Positions 1-10,997 of a DNA stretch of 64,000 nucleotides are shown piece by piece. The notes under the pieces were generated by a model that searched no databases, was not told the DNA's origin, and worked only from the letters and a program-made list of their open reading frames with translations. How positions within the stretch are numbered: position 1 is the first letter of the stretch; each line of letters opens with the position of its first letter. Position numbers and translations under genes: made by a program. The stretch comes from Gonocerus acuteangulatus (taxonomy: Eukaryota; Arthropoda; Insecta; Hemiptera; Coreidae): the NCBI GenBank assembly GCA_946811695.1, contig OX328123.1, positions 14,291,162 through 14,355,161 on the forward strand, written 5' to 3'.

Positions 1-27
1 AAAACTTCTTGAGACACGTGGCAACTA

Positions 28-951
28 CAGTGAAACCTCCCTTAACGGACACCTCCCTACACCTCTATTAACGGACATTTTCTCGCAGTCCCGAATTTTT
101 CTATAGGTAAAATAAACCTCTATATTACGGACACCTCTGTACAAAGGACACGGACAGAAAAATCTGAGTTTTTACCTCCTTACTACGGACAATTACAGCT
201 AATGTTATTTACAGAAGTGTTCCCATCGGTGTAGGTTTCTAGTAAAATGCGTTAACAATAACAAACTCTTTGCAAGAATAAGATGTAAATACAGAATAGT
301 GACTAGTAATATCCTCCTAGGAATTTCACAACAGGAACCCCTTCCTTTTCAGCAGGAGCATATGATTTTCCCGCTGGCAGATTACTATTGTTTTGCCTAC
401 GCGGTATCACGGTTCCGGGAATATTCCATAAGTCTGTTCGGTTCACATTCCTTCCGCAGAACTTCCTTCTCGTCACTTTTCATTTGGTTTTTAGCTCTTG
501 ATGAGTGAGTATCGAGCTTTCTCTTCAATATGTCTAATCGGAAATCTCTGACACTTAAAGAAAAAAAATACGTGATAACATTTTCCAATCGCGATAAATG
601 TGGTGTGCGTAAAGTTGCCGAGTTTTTTAAGATAGGGAAAACACAAGCAGCAGAAATATTGAAAAAGAAAGATGAAATTTTGAAGAAACGGACGGAAAAT
701 TGTGACAAAAATGTTGCCCGAGAACTAAGAACTTCTTTATGCTTTAAACTTTTTTTAAATTTATACTTATTGAAATTCTTTCTATATACCTAAAAAAAAG
801 TTGCTATAGGTAATTATTAAATTGTTAATTAAAACATGAATTAAAAATTCGGTACGTATCCATCTCGACCAACCCCTCTGACAGTGGACACCTCTCTACA
901 GTGGACAACTTTGGTTCTCCCAGAGGTGTCCGCTATAGAGAGGTTTCACTG
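28..951. mobile_element. Internally deleted pogo-type DNA transposon
   Basis: The left end reads CAGTGAAACCTCCCTTAACG and the right end is its imperfect inverse (GAGGTTTCACTG). The element is flanked on both sides by TA (26-27 and 952-953), the target duplication of the Tc1/mariner/pogo superfamily. Subterminal GGACACCTC motifs are repeated at both ends. At 924 bp it is far shorter than an autonomous pogo element of about 2 kb, and the interior holds only the start of a transposase. It is therefore a deletion derivative. Confidence 0.85.
530..793 (+). pseudogene. pogo/Tigger-like transposase, N-terminal DNA-binding fragment
   Basis: The 87-residue frame starts with a basic segment followed by a helix-turn-helix pattern (LTLKEKKYVITF at about residues 6-17, then VRKVAEFFKIGKTQAAEILK). 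This is the layout of the CENP-B/pogo N-terminal DNA-binding domain, which binds terminal repeats in complete elements. After about residue 65 the frame becomes low-complexity (LFLNLYLLKFFLYT), and no second helix-turn-helix or DDD catalytic domain follows. It lies inside the pogo terminal inverted repeats, consistent with loss of everything from the middle of the transposase to the 3' subterminal region. It cannot catalyse transposition. I read it as a relic, though a short DNA-binding peptide could still be made. The domain call rests on pattern recognition, not a profile search. Confidence 0.7.
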
Positions 952-953
952 TA

Positions 954-2042
954 ATATGGCCACCATCGGGTTTGTTTACATAACAGGTTTTTACCCGAAC
1001 GTCCCCTCCCCCCTTTCATAACCTCATGATTATAACAGTCTATGACATGAAAAAAATGTAACCATAAAGCCTAATTATAATTTTTTAAAACGATTACAGA
1101 TTAACTGATTCTTTAAAAGATTGGCCCATGGAAATCGATTAAAAAAATCTATATATCGTGTTCAAAACATCGATTCGGATCAGCCATCTCTGCACTACCA
1201 GTTTCACATCCTTTAAAAGCCACTAGAGGAGCTGAAACATGTATTACACTACTAGCTGAATACAAGTGCTTCGTCACAGCAGATAGTAATTTTCTTGCGT
1301 TAAATAATGTATCATCAAAATTAATGCAACTATAATATTTTGTGGAGTTTATTATAGCACGGCTCCAGTTATTCATCAATTAATAAGTAATCAAAGTGTA
1401 ATGTTTCTTGAGACTGGGGCGCTCCGGACCAGTGTTAACAAACAGATTACCTAGAGAGAACCCGTTATCTATAGGTTACCAGTAACAGGAGTTAAATCAG
1501 TACAGGTTAAAATTCGTTATCATTAATAAATGGACGTTAAAATTAAACGTTTGGTGCGGGATTCTGGGCAGTAAAATTATTGGCCCTGATTTTTTGGAAG
1601 GTCCCGTATCAGGGAATGCTCAAATGAAAAATCACACTAAATACTTAAAAAAGATGCCTTATTTTCAATTTTATTAAATTTATTAGGAAAAATATTTACT
1701 TTTAGAGGATCGGTCATATTTTTTTCAGAATGTTGAGGAAAAAATACCTCAAAGTCATGTATCACACATTCATAACCCACCTCTGTAAGTGCTTCCAAAA
1801 AATCTTTTTAGTTTAAAACAATAAAATTTGAATCGCTCGAAACTCATTTGATTTTAAAGATATCGAGTTTGCAGCAAAGGGGTTGGTTTTTAATTCCCTT
1901 TAAAATGATGTGCATAATAATAGGGGTCATCTGCAAACCCCAACATTTCATCTAGCACCAAGCGCACATGCGCAGTAAATATGTTAAATAATCGACATAT
2001 TTAGAAAGCTTAGGCCAAGCCCTACAACTTTTACCTGTGACA
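954..2042. other. No recognisable gene; SINE debris
   Basis: Mostly AT-rich single-copy-looking sequence. At about 1460-1550 there are scrambled pieces of the SINE body seen elsewhere (a reversed tail near 1465-1482 and a forward piece near 1510-1545). A minus-strand frame of 76 codons at 1149-1379 has fairly normal amino-acid composition but no family I recognise and no supporting context. Confidence 0.4.
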
Positions 2043-2180
2043 TTTTAGCGCGGTTCCTCCCTCCCCCATAGGGAGGAACCCCGCTTATAGGGTTGATACA
2101 ATGAAACAATCCGGAAGTGCCGACTAGAAAATTTCGCGTTTCAGAACCCCTAGAGACCGAAAATAACGGTGGTTCAAATT

Positions 2181-2223
<43 letters not shown>

Positions 2224-2480
2224 CTGTTCGCTCTCTAGCTAGAAGACGAATGGTCCGATTTTGATGAAATTTGGTACAAAAATCCTTCGTCCAATTTGAA
2301 AGGTCAAGTTCGTTAACCAGCAAAATCCGCCTACTGGAAGATGGCGTTTGGGGCGAAATTCGCGCAAAAAAAATCGTAACGCTTACGTTTTTGAGTTCAT
2401 AAGCTTCTAAGTACTCGTTTTATATGATTCCTGGGCTAGGAAAACGAATGAAACCATTTTCAAGGCGATAGCTTTATTTT
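2043..2480 (-). mobile_element. DINE-1-like family A repeat, 3' half
   Basis: Begins on the + strand with the family A hairpin (GCGGTTCCTCCC, loop, GGGAGGAACC) after TTAGC, then AATCCGGAAGTGCCGAC, a (TA)n tract at about 2185-2218, TTTGTCTGTTCGCTCTC, and a GATGAAATTTGGTAC block. The same order occurs at 36474, 40435, 48846 and 61140. This copy stops near 2480 and is followed at about 2520-2542 by a GGGACACCCTGTA piece resembling a mariner terminal repeat. Strand is given by placing the hairpin at the 3' end. Confidence 0.7.
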
Positions 2481-2906
2481 TCTCAGACCAACCGTTTGGC
2501 CGCAAAATTAGTTTGAGCCGTCTTATTTGGGACACCCTGTATAATCATCTTCTGGGTGATCAAATTTTATTTTATAATAATTCGAAAGATTTAGGCACAC
2601 GTAGGTTATGAGTGGAATTGGGGTGGCCATAAAACCAACCCCAACCTGAGAAGCAGCCGACTACAGCCCGCACGTTCTCAAGAGCTATTGGATGGAACTT
2701 ATAGCCAATCGTAAAAAGCCCGCCTGTTTACTCCTCCAATAAATGGATCTTCTAGAGGCAATCGTGAACTCCAAGTCGACAAATCGCTCCTTAGCTATTC
2801 CAGACGGGATTTATAGCCGAGAGGATTCGCATAAGCAGAAACAGAAGACCCCACTTCTTTCAGCTACTTCTAAGGGTGGGAATACCTAAAGTAAATAATA
2901 CAGGTT

Positions 2907-3926
2907 GGTAAATGTGAAAACGCGGGGTCTCGGCACCGATCGTTTTGAAATTTTGCACTCTAACGTATTTTGATGCACTAAATACGAATCCGTTAAAAAA
3001 AAACTCGATCTCCACTAGGAAAGAAGTTATGAAGCACTAAAGTTCACTGTTATTCGGGTTCTGAAAGCTGACGTAAACAAAGTATTTGTAAACATGTGCA
3101 TGCGCGGGGATGTAAGATTGGCAAACAAAGAACTGTTATTTGAAATGTTTATAAACTATTTATTCACAAATCATTGTAAATTTGGGTGTCCTCACCTGTC
3201 GTAACATGTCGCTTATGGGCATACGTGCTGTGCGTTTCCGCTCGCTACGCTCGCTCAAGAAGATATCAAAACTCTAGTCAATCTAACTCGCTAAAATTAA
3301 TAGAATTTTATTATATAAGATTTACTATTCAGCTTATTTAATTGCAATTGCTCCCCACATTTTCCACAAATTCTATGATTATTTATAACGTTACTTTCGA
3401 CTAAAAAATTGACCAGCTCCTCTCTATTATGAACCAAAATAATGAATTCGTGTAACTCCATTGTTATTAATACTCCTCTAACTATTCGAAATAATTAGAT
3501 GGCGCAAATTAGAGCGCAGGAATTATAAAGTCATTAGCTAATTATGAAGGGATTTCTATTATATAATATTTGTCAGCAGCGAAACAAAAAATGTAAAGAA
3601 TGGTTTATTATTTAAAAAAATATTTTTTAATAAATAACTGGAGATAAATTGACATAATTGATGGTAAATTTCAATTATACTTCTTTATTACGGACTTTTT
3701 CCACACCCGCGCATGCACATGTTGACAAACATAGTAGGTTACATTACCTTTCGCAACCCGCACAACAGTAAAATTTAGTACTTCATAACTTCTTTCCTAG
3801 TGGAGAGCGAGTTTTTTTTTTTTTTTTTTAACGGATTCGTGTTTATGTTATAGTAACGGATAAAATACGTTATAGTGCAAAGATTCAAAACGATCGGTGC
3901 CCAGACCCCTCGTCTTCACATTTACC
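2907..3926. mobile_element. Long-TIR DNA transposon, family D, copy 1
   Basis: The first and last ~230 bp are imperfect inverted repeats: GGTAAATGTGAAAACG at the left matches the complement of the right end, and both arms carry an ACGAATCCGTT motif and a homopolymer. Flanks are TACAGGTT and CACAGGTT, a 7-of-8 target duplication. The interior has no long ORF. Long TIRs with about 8-bp duplications would fit a Mutator-like (MULE) non-autonomous element, but without a transposase the superfamily is inference. Confidence 0.65.
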
Positions 3927-3950
3927 CACAGGTTAACATTTGAAGGGGTC

Positions 3951-4162
3951 GGGGCAAAATAGTGCCAAGCAACATTTTTAACAAAACTAAACTGTTACTG
4001 CTATATGTTGGATGTTATGTGGGACTATCATTAATTAGCATACAGAGCACTTTATAGTCATATCTTAGTAGCATCCTCATAGACTGATAGTCCCACATAA
4101 TATCCAATATATAGTAGCTACAGTTAAGTTTTGTTAGAAATGTTGCTTGGCACTAATTTGCC
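3951..4162. mobile_element. Foldback MITE
   Basis: Two arms of about 70 bp are inverted copies: GTGCCAAGCAACATTT at the left pairs with AAATGTTGCTTGGCAC at the right, and GTGGGACTATCA pairs with TGATAGTCCCAC. Only about 60 bp lie between the arms. No coding capacity. Target duplication not resolved. Confidence 0.6.
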
Positions 4163-4204
4163 TCAAGCCCATCATTTGATCTAAAAAAAAAAAAAACGCT
4201 GAGA

Positions 4205-4756
4205 GCGGTAATGTCCTTACGGACTACATTACTGGTTGGTTAACCTTCATGACATCAGATTCAAGGGCATTTGAAGATCAAAGAGAGAAAAAAACAGTAG
4301 AAAAAATCTGAAAAAACTCATGCGCATGTGTTTGTGAGGTCCCTGAGCCCGAATTTGTAGATCGGTCGTCCCTTACGCCTTTTACCAGAGGTCATTTCAA
4401 GGTCATTTGGAGATCAAAAAGAGATAACTGCGTAGAAAAAATCTGACAACATCCAAGCGTATTTTTTTTTAGGTCCCTGAGTCCGAAACAGTAGTTTGTT
4501 GACTCGCACTGTTTCCCAGAAAATGAATTTTTGAATGAATTGTTTCAGATTTTCTTCTACGTTTTTTTTTCTCTATTGGGCCTTCAAATGACCTTTAGGG
4601 AAAGGCGTGAAGGTAAACAAAAATCGGATTCGGACTCAAAAACATACACATGAATTAGCTCCGATTTTTCCAATTGTTTTTTTCTCTACCTATTTGATCT
4701 TCAAATGACGGTGATCAGATGTAATGATTGTTAATCAGCCCGCACATTGTAATCAG
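4205..4756. repeat. Degenerate inverted-repeat element
   Basis: Left part (ATTTGAAGATCAAAGAGAG at about 4269) recurs inverted at the right (GATCTTCAAATGA at about 4697). Similar imperfect inverted motifs (AGGTCCCTGAG; GAAAAAATCTGA) occur throughout. Overall arm similarity is moderate, so this is an old foldback-type repeat with no ORF. Confidence 0.45.
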
Positions 4757-5553
4757 TGACCCCAAAAATCCTATAAGCACCGCCGCGAGTGGTTTTGTTT
4801 TTTTTTAGAACAAATGTTGACCTGTGTAATCTAAGAGATTAGTTATATATATATAGCTTAGAACTATGGATAAAATAACTGACCTTTTTTCTAAAACAAC
4901 TAATTTAGACATTGGTTAGTTTGAATGAATTAGGTTTAATGTTTTTGGAGTTTTTACTGGTTAGGGCCGTTGAGCAGCGTAACAATTTCTATATTATTAG
5001 CACGGAGCTCTGTAGAGGTCGCCACATTTTAATAATGCCAAGGGCACGCGGTTTTTGTAGGCGGTCCCCCATCCATGTTATGGCCTTTTCCGACATTGTT
5101 TAACATCAGTAATCCATGGGACTTTGTGTAATATACGTTGTTATGGTTTTTGGCATTTATAACAAATTCATTTAATATTGTATTTTATTAATTCTTGACT
5201 TATTGACCATATGAATAAAGATTTCAATTCGCCGCAAAAGTATTCCTTTGTAGGTACTATAATTTCCGTTAATAATAAGGGAAAATACTGTGAGGTTATG
5301 AATTTTCTATTTTTTTGTTAGGAATGTGAAAGAATGAATCCTTAATCGGCTTTGAGTAATTCTATTCTTTCTCCTGTCTGTTATCATTAGGTTCCCCATT
5401 CAAGCCACGGACACTGGAAAATTATTATCTCAAAACAAGCCTTGCCATCAACTCCGCTTATACTTGGTATCCATTAATCGCTCTTTCACACAGTATTAAA
5501 GCATTTTCATTTTTAATTAATTATAAGATAAAATATTAAATAATTCTTTTTAA
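4757..5553. other. No gene seen
   Basis: AT-rich sequence with no recognised repeat or protein similarity. A 63-codon frame at 4912-5103 has no features that mark it as real. Confidence 0.35.
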
Positions 5554-5720
5554 AAGCGTTTCCTCCCTCCCTCTATAGGAAGAAACCCCGTTCATGACGA
5601 CATCCGGAAGTGCCGACTTGACATTTCACGTTTTAGAGCCCACATACCAAAAATATAACGGTGGCTCAAATGTATATATATATATATATATATGTATATA
5701 TGCCTATTCGCTCTCTAGCA
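5554..5720 (-). mobile_element. DINE-1-like family A fragment
   Basis: Diverged hairpin start (GCGTTTCCTCCCTCCC), ACATCCGGAAGTGCCGAC, and a short (TA)n tract in the same order as other family A copies. The remainder to about 5760 (TCGCTCTCTAGC) is decayed. Confidence 0.6.
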
Positions 5721-5760
5721 CTAGCTGGCTCAACGAATGATCGACTTTTTTATGATTTTT

Positions 5761-6376
5761 GTTTAAAAAAAATTATTTCGATTTAAAAGCACTATATTTT
5801 CGGAATTAATCGTGCCAAGAAAATCGTCAATTTTACAGTTATGCCATTACAGGCTTCCTTGCACGCTTATTATAAATAATTGGACGTGGTTAATCAAATG
5901 AAGTGTATTAAGGGATTTCCTGCAAGACACTAGGCTCCATTTTATCGCTGTTTGGAGTTATAAGACTATCTTCTGATAGAAAATAAACTGTCTTATTTGG
6001 TAGCAGAAGCACGCTGCTCCAAACGTTGTTTTTAGTGTTGCTCGAGGGAACATAACTAATATTTTAGATAATAACTAATAGATAATATTTTCTGCCCGTG
6101 AAACCAATAATTTTACAGTTTTTTTTTTTTAGTTTTCTTGTATTTTTACATTGTTGTAAATTCTGAATAAATAAATAAAAAAAAGAAAGTTTTCTTTAAA
6201 TAAAAATCCATAATAATAGTATATTGTATTTATTTTTTACATCACATATCCACATCAAACGATTGTAAGAATTCGTTAATCAGGACAATAGATCTCTAGA
6301 GGGTGTGATTACTCCCTGCTCATTAATTAATCTGCACGTGACGAGCGAAATTTTGTTTATAATCAAATCTAATCAA
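5761..6376. other. No gene seen
   Basis: AT-rich sequence, with poly-T at about 6119 and A-rich stretches. No ORF or repeat that I recognise. Confidence 0.35.
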
Positions 6377-6568
6377 GGAGGCTCGGTGGCCGTTAGTGTT
6401 AAGGCGTGAGCACTTAACACTCCGTGCTAAGGTTCGTGGGTTCGATTCCCATCATGGGGTGGTGGCTTTTCTTTCGAAGAAAGAAAAGGCATCAGCCCTG
6501 TCCTGGCTAGAAAAGGGTGGTAACCTATAGATAACCCGTCCTAAAATTCTTAGTTAATAATAATTGAC
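6377..6568 (+). mobile_element. tRNA-derived SINE (family T), 5' part
   Basis: Head resembles a tRNA with an A-box-like TGGCCGTTAGTGTTAAGG and a B box GGTTCGATTCC, followed by a body with the TTTCTTTCGAAGAAAGAAAA hairpin, GGCATCAGCCC and AAAAGGGTGGTAACC. It is interrupted after TAATTGAC by the element at 6569-7905. The SINE tail resumes near 7914. A second copy is inverted at 9272-9481. Head and A/B boxes imply former pol III transcription. It is not a functional tRNA gene because the acceptor stem is not closed. Confidence 0.8.
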
Positions 6569-7905
6569 GGTAAAACTGAAGGAGAGCGTCCTCAGCTACG
6601 ATTTTCTTCAAAGTTTGCACTGAACGTATTTTGATGCACTAAACACGAATCCGTTGAAAAAAAAACCCGCTCTCAACTAGGAAAGAAGTTATTAAGCACT
6701 AAAGTTCACTGTTATGGAGGTTATAAAAAAAGACGGGGTAAACAGCTTACATGTAAACACGCGCATGCGCAATAGTCCTTAATGACGAAGTGTAATTGAA
6801 ATCCCCAAAAAAAACATAAATGTGAAATAGAGGCCAAGTTCCTCCCGCCACAAAGAAACACTCCCTTCCCCAAAAATATCCCCTCCTAAAACCCCCCAAA
6901 ACGCCTTATCATCCTACACTCCAACAAAGTAGTATGAGTTAGTGTATTAAGTGCACCATATTTTCAACCAAAAATATTTGCCAATACAAGAGATGATACA
7001 AGAAAGAAATGTCCAAGTTCATTACTTAGAAGACCTCATAGTTACTTACTAAGAACAGTAAAGACACTTCAACTGACCTTTAAAAACAACAATAAAAATA
7101 CTTATATCCAGTTACTAAAATATCACTTTCCTCAACCAGGTATATTCTTAAACTTGGCAATGTTTTATTTGTGCCGAAATTATCTTTGGAGAGAAAACTA
7201 AACATTGCCAAGTTTAAGAATATACCTGTTTGAGGTTTAGTAACTCCTTCCTAACCTTTAATAACTCCTTCATATCTATCATCATGCAAAATTTCAAGTC
7301 TCTAGCATCATGGGAAGGGCCTAATAATTTTGATGAGTGAGTGAGTGAGTGAGTGAGTCCTATAAATCCCGATTTTCGATCGCTTATATCTCAGAAACTA
7401 TTCGATGTAGAATTATGAAAATTTCCAGTTTTACTCACATCTAGTAGTATAATACCTGTGTAAAACTTTATCTTTACCTGGTTGAAAGTTATGAGAGGGT
7501 AAAAATCGGCTCTAAGACGTCCTGTAATATACACACAGTATGCTTAGGCCGGAACTTGGCCTGGCGCACTACCGTGCGCCTAGATTTAGACTCACCTGTG
7601 GTAGCTGACTTGGTCGTAAACTGTCGCTTTTTGGCATACGTGCTATTCGTTTCCGCTCGCTCAAGAAAACATCAAAAACCCTAGTCAATCCAACTCGCAG
7701 AAATGAAAAGAATTCTATGCCCAAAAGTCGTCCAAGGCATTCTTCCCTAACCTTCATAACAGTGAACTTATTTTTTTAAATACCTTCTTTCCTAGTTTCG
7801 AGCGGGTTTTTTTTTTCAACGGATTCGTGTTTAGTGCATCAAAATACGTTATAGTGCAAACTTTGAAGAAAATCGTAGCTGAGGACGCTCTCCTTAAGAT
7901 TTACC
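6569..7905. mobile_element. Long-TIR DNA transposon, family D, copy 2
   Basis: Inserted in a SINE and flanked by an exact 8-bp duplication TAATTGAC (6561-6568 and 7906-7913). Ends are inverted: GGTAAAACTGAAGGAGAGCG at the left, and CTCTCC...TTACC at the right. The arms run about 150-190 bp and share ACGAATCCGTT with copy 1. The interior has a 29-bp-stem hairpin at 7139-7229 (TTAAACTTGGCAATGTTTTA and its inverse) and a (GAGT)n run near 7332-7357. No transposase frame. Confidence 0.75.
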
Positions 7906-7978
7906 TAATTGACGTTAAATCAGACGTAATATCTTCATGAAATAAAAACTTGTCTATACTGTCACTTTTTTATATTTT

Positions 7979-8472
7979 CAGAACACTCAACGGTTATTTC
8001 AGGCTAGAAGTGGAATATTCAGAACACTCAACGGTTATTTCAGGCTAGAAGTGGAATATTCAGAACACTCAACGGTTATTTCAGGCTAGAAGTGGAATAT
8101 TCAGAACACTCAACGGTTATTTCAGGCTAGAAGTGGAATATTCAGAACACTCAACGGTTATTTCAGGCTAGAAGTGGAATATTCAGAACACACAACGGTT
8201 ATTTCAGGCTAGAAGTGGAATATTCAGAATACTCAACGGTTATTTCAGGCTAGAAGTGGAATATTCAGAACACTCAACGGTTATTTCAGGCTAGAAGTGG
8301 AATATTCAGAACACTCAACGGTTATTTCAGGCTAGAAGTGGAATATTCAGAACACTCAACGGTTATTTCAGGCTAGAAGTGGAATATTCAGAACACTCAA
8401 CGGTTATTTCAGGCTAGAAGTGGAATATTCAGAACACAACGGTTATTTCAGGCTAGAAGTGGAATATTCAGG
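7979..8472. repeat. 41-bp minisatellite, about 12 copies
   Basis: Unit starts AGAACACTCAACGGTTATTT and continues through CAGGCTAGAAGTGGAATATTC. Copies are nearly identical. Exceptions include a CACACAACGG unit near 8189, a GAATACTC unit near 8226, and a last unit shortened by 3 bases near 8433. There are no spacers, so this is not a CRISPR. Confidence 0.95.
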
Positions 8473-8963
8473 TAATTTTCTTCCCTTACACATTGATCTA
8501 GTCCACATTTTGAAGGAATCAACAGCAGTCCTGGTAAATTCCTGTTCTTGTCAGTATCTGCCGAGTCTATAGCGATAAACTCTAGGATGTTAGGTTTAAA
8601 TCTTATCCAGCTGAGAATAGGAAGACCATCAAGCTACTTGCTAGGGCAGACAGGCTCATGATGATACACTCTATGCAGACCATAATGTATTCTCCAATAA
8701 ACAAATAAGATGATGTATTATCACTGATGTCCTACTCAAAAATTTGTATTTCTTTCTTTTTTTATTTTAATTTTAGTATTAACAAAAAAATAACCTAAAT
8801 AAATCAGAAGATTATCCCGTCTTTTTAGTCATATGGAAGTTATTTGGGTTTATTTTCATTTTTAGCCAAATACATGCAACATTTCTTAAGGGTCAACTCT
8901 CTTTTAAGTGGAAAAAAAATTATTGACTGTTGGGATTGCGAAGGTAGAAACAGTACATTGGTC

Positions 8964-9002
<39 letters not shown>

Positions 9003-9040
9003 TAAAAAATAGACCATAAAAATTACATTAAGAACAAAGA
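8473..9040. other. No gene; poly-A tract
   Basis: AT-rich sequence ending in a run of about 34 A (about 8969-9000) that could be the tail of an unrecognised retroposon. No ORF of note. Confidence 0.4.
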
Positions 9041-9159
9041 CGGCCAGCCACGTTGAATGCACCAGTTCCCGTGGATTCATGTACTGCGTGACCAGTACCA
9101 CGTGTCGTTGGCATTATAAAAAAGGTGGCAACCTGTAGATAGCCTGGTTTTAATAGCCT
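9041..9159 (+). mobile_element. 5S rRNA-derived SINE, truncated
   Basis: Residues matching arthropod 5S rRNA are visible (CCACGTTGAATGCACC, then GTGACCAGTACCACGTG and GTTGGCATTA) with a large internal deletion of the 5S middle. The SINE body AAAGGTGGCAACCTGTAGAT follows. The fuller copy is at 63647-63850. Confidence 0.7.
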
Positions 9160-9760
9160 AATTGGACGCCTTTAAACGGAAAGGAACCAAATGCCATCTT
9201 TTCATTCTTATAGAATTGAGTTTAAAGTTTTTTGTCGGTCTAGAATTCCTTTTATATCTAAAATTATATTATTTATTTAAATTTTAACGTCCATTTATTA
9301 TTAACTACGAATTTTAGGACGGGTTATCTATAGGTTACCACCCTTTTCTAGCCAGGATAGGGGTGATGCCTTTTCTTTTTTTCGAAAGAAAAGCCACCAC
9401 CCCTAGTGGGAATCGAACCCACGACCTTTGGCACGGAATGTTAAGTGCTCACGCCTTAACCCTCACGGCCATCGGGTCTCCGATATATTTGAAATTATAT
9501 TAAAATAAACTGTTGTTATGGTAATGGGGTTTTATTTTTATAGTTATTGATAAAAATGGTGCTTGATTCCTTTCTGTTTATTCAGCATACTGGATGTACC
9601 ATTTCACTTTTTTTGGTATTTTTTCTTGCCTTCATGACAACATTATATTTTAACCTGTTTTTGATTACTAAATAAATTCTCTAATTCTCTACAAGATAGC
9701 ACCAAAAACTCAATTTCGTTAAAAATTGTTTCCTTTCCGTTTAAAGGCGTCCAATTGTTG
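9160..9760. repeat. Inverted-repeat pair flanking a SINE
   Basis: AATTGGACGCCTTTAAACGG at about 9160 recurs inverted at about 9732-9757 (CCGTTTAAAGGCGTCCAATT). These could be the TIRs of a ~600-bp MITE into which the SINE at 9272-9481 inserted. No clear target duplication was found. Confidence 0.5.
9272..9481 (-). mobile_element. tRNA-derived SINE (family T), reverse orientation
   Basis: Reverse complement of the family T SINE: B box as GGAATCGAACC, hairpin with TTTCTTTTTTTCGAAAGAAA, and tail near 9275-9310. Flanked by an 11-bp repeat AAATTATATTA (9261-9271 and 9492-9502), a probable target duplication although about 10 bases at the head side are unassigned. Confidence 0.8.
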
Positions 9761-9800
9761 ATTAAACACCCAAAAAAAATACAAAAAAAAAAACATAGAC

Positions 9801-10244
9801 ATGAACACCGCCTTATCGAGACGATATAACTTTCACTTTGACCAATTTTCTGCCCCTTTCACTAACTCCAACCTCGAAAAACGCCTCCTTTCTGAATATA
9901 TTTATCAGATTTCACTACAAAATAAACTAGTTATCAAAAAATTGATAAGAAAAAGTCATCACCTCTACCTATTCCAAAATTTTTCATTTATTAAAAATAT
10001 CCCATTTAAAACCCACACTAGCTCTAAAGAACAAATAAAACCTTTCATAACTGCCTTTCTCACATTATTACCTCACTTTTATGACACCTCTCTCCATACC
10101 CCTGTCACCTCTAAATACCCTTATCTAAATGGGTGGTCAAAACTCCGCCCCTCCCCGCTCTTTTTCTCAAACTTACTACGATCCATCACATTCAGAAATG
10201 ATTGCACTTCCGTGAAGCATAGTTTTCCTTCTTCTCATTACTAA
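9801..10244 (+). CDS. Unrecognised 147-codon ORF
   Basis: A single frame of 147 codons starting at an ATG just after A-rich sequence. Composition is Ser/Phe/Leu/Lys-rich with no motif I can name, no signal peptide and no clear membrane segment. It lies just upstream of the BEL insertion. If the BEL element is removed, the sequence after it at about 15986-16115 contains a degenerate hammerhead-like tail (16060-16115), so the ORF could be a decayed part of a Penelope-like element. I did not see the RT or GIY-YIG motifs that would prove this. It may equally be a chance frame. Confidence 0.25.
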   Translation: MNTALSRRYNFHFDQFSAPFTNSNLEKRLLSEYIYQISLQNKLVIKKLIRKSHHLYLFQNFSFIKNIPFKTHTSSKEQIKPFITAFLTLLPHFYDTSLHTPVTSKYPYLNGWSKLRPSPLFFSNLLRSITFRNDCTSVKHSFPSSHY

Positions 10245-10372
10245 GCAAGCATATTTTCATCCTGTACTTATTAATTTAATATATATTCCTGTGTTACCCA
10301 TTTAAGATTTAACTCAGAATTATTCTACCTTTAGTTTAAGATCTAGCTATAACAGACATTTACCATATGTAT

Positions 10373-10977
10373 TGTTTGATGTAAACCCCCATAGCAGCCA
10401 ACCTGTGACGTCATCACTCGGCTCACCATAGAGGTTGCCTCCATATATGCATCTGCTACCTCCATGCAGTTCAAATGCTAGAGACCGTTAAAACAAAGGG
10501 ACCAGGACTCCATTAGCAACTTCTAATGGATGCTGTGGACACCATGTGCATCCTTTTACCAAAGCACATAGCGTTGGCCATGGTCGAGTAGAGACCACAA
10601 GCAACCCGGAGAGCAACATGGAGGAGGAGGAAGAGAAGAAAGGACCCCACAGTGAGTAGCACAACTATCCCAACATGAGAGCCTACTCCTGCTTCAGCAG
10701 ACCGCATGGACCAGACATCAATTTATTTTAATATAAACCCCCCTTTATAAACCTCAAAAACCACTAACACATTAACCAATATTATAACCCTTTTCGGCCA
10801 CCCCCCACTCATAGAAACATGTAACATAATATTATTACACTTAATTTATTTCATATCCGTGCATACTTTCAAATATCCCGAAATACAGTCCACTCCATTC
10901 ATGTGAATCAGCACCAGCATTACAGCGGTACGTTCATTCCCAATGGTATAGCACCTTGGGACAGCGTAGTGCAAACA
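10373..10977 (+). repeat. BEL/Pao 5' LTR
   Basis: 605 bp, TGTTTG...CAAACA, directly repeated at 15376-15980. The 64-codon minus-strand frame inside it appears in both LTRs and is a by-product. Confidence 0.92.
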
Positions 10978-10980
10978 TAG

Positions 10981-10997
10981 TGGTCCAGCAGGGCCGG
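10981..10997 (+). promoter_or_regulatory. Putative tRNA primer-binding site
   Basis: TGGTCCAGCAGGGCCGG starts 3 bases after the 5' LTR. TGG is the complement of the tRNA CCA end. I cannot assign the tRNA with confidence. Confidence 0.6.

Noticed and set aside
7979..8472. CRISPR array
   Set aside because: 41-bp units are directly adjacent with no spacers, in a eukaryotic repeat context.
10513..10707. 64-codon ORF present twice
   Set aside because: It is inside the BEL LTR and duplicated at 15516-15710 only because the LTR is.
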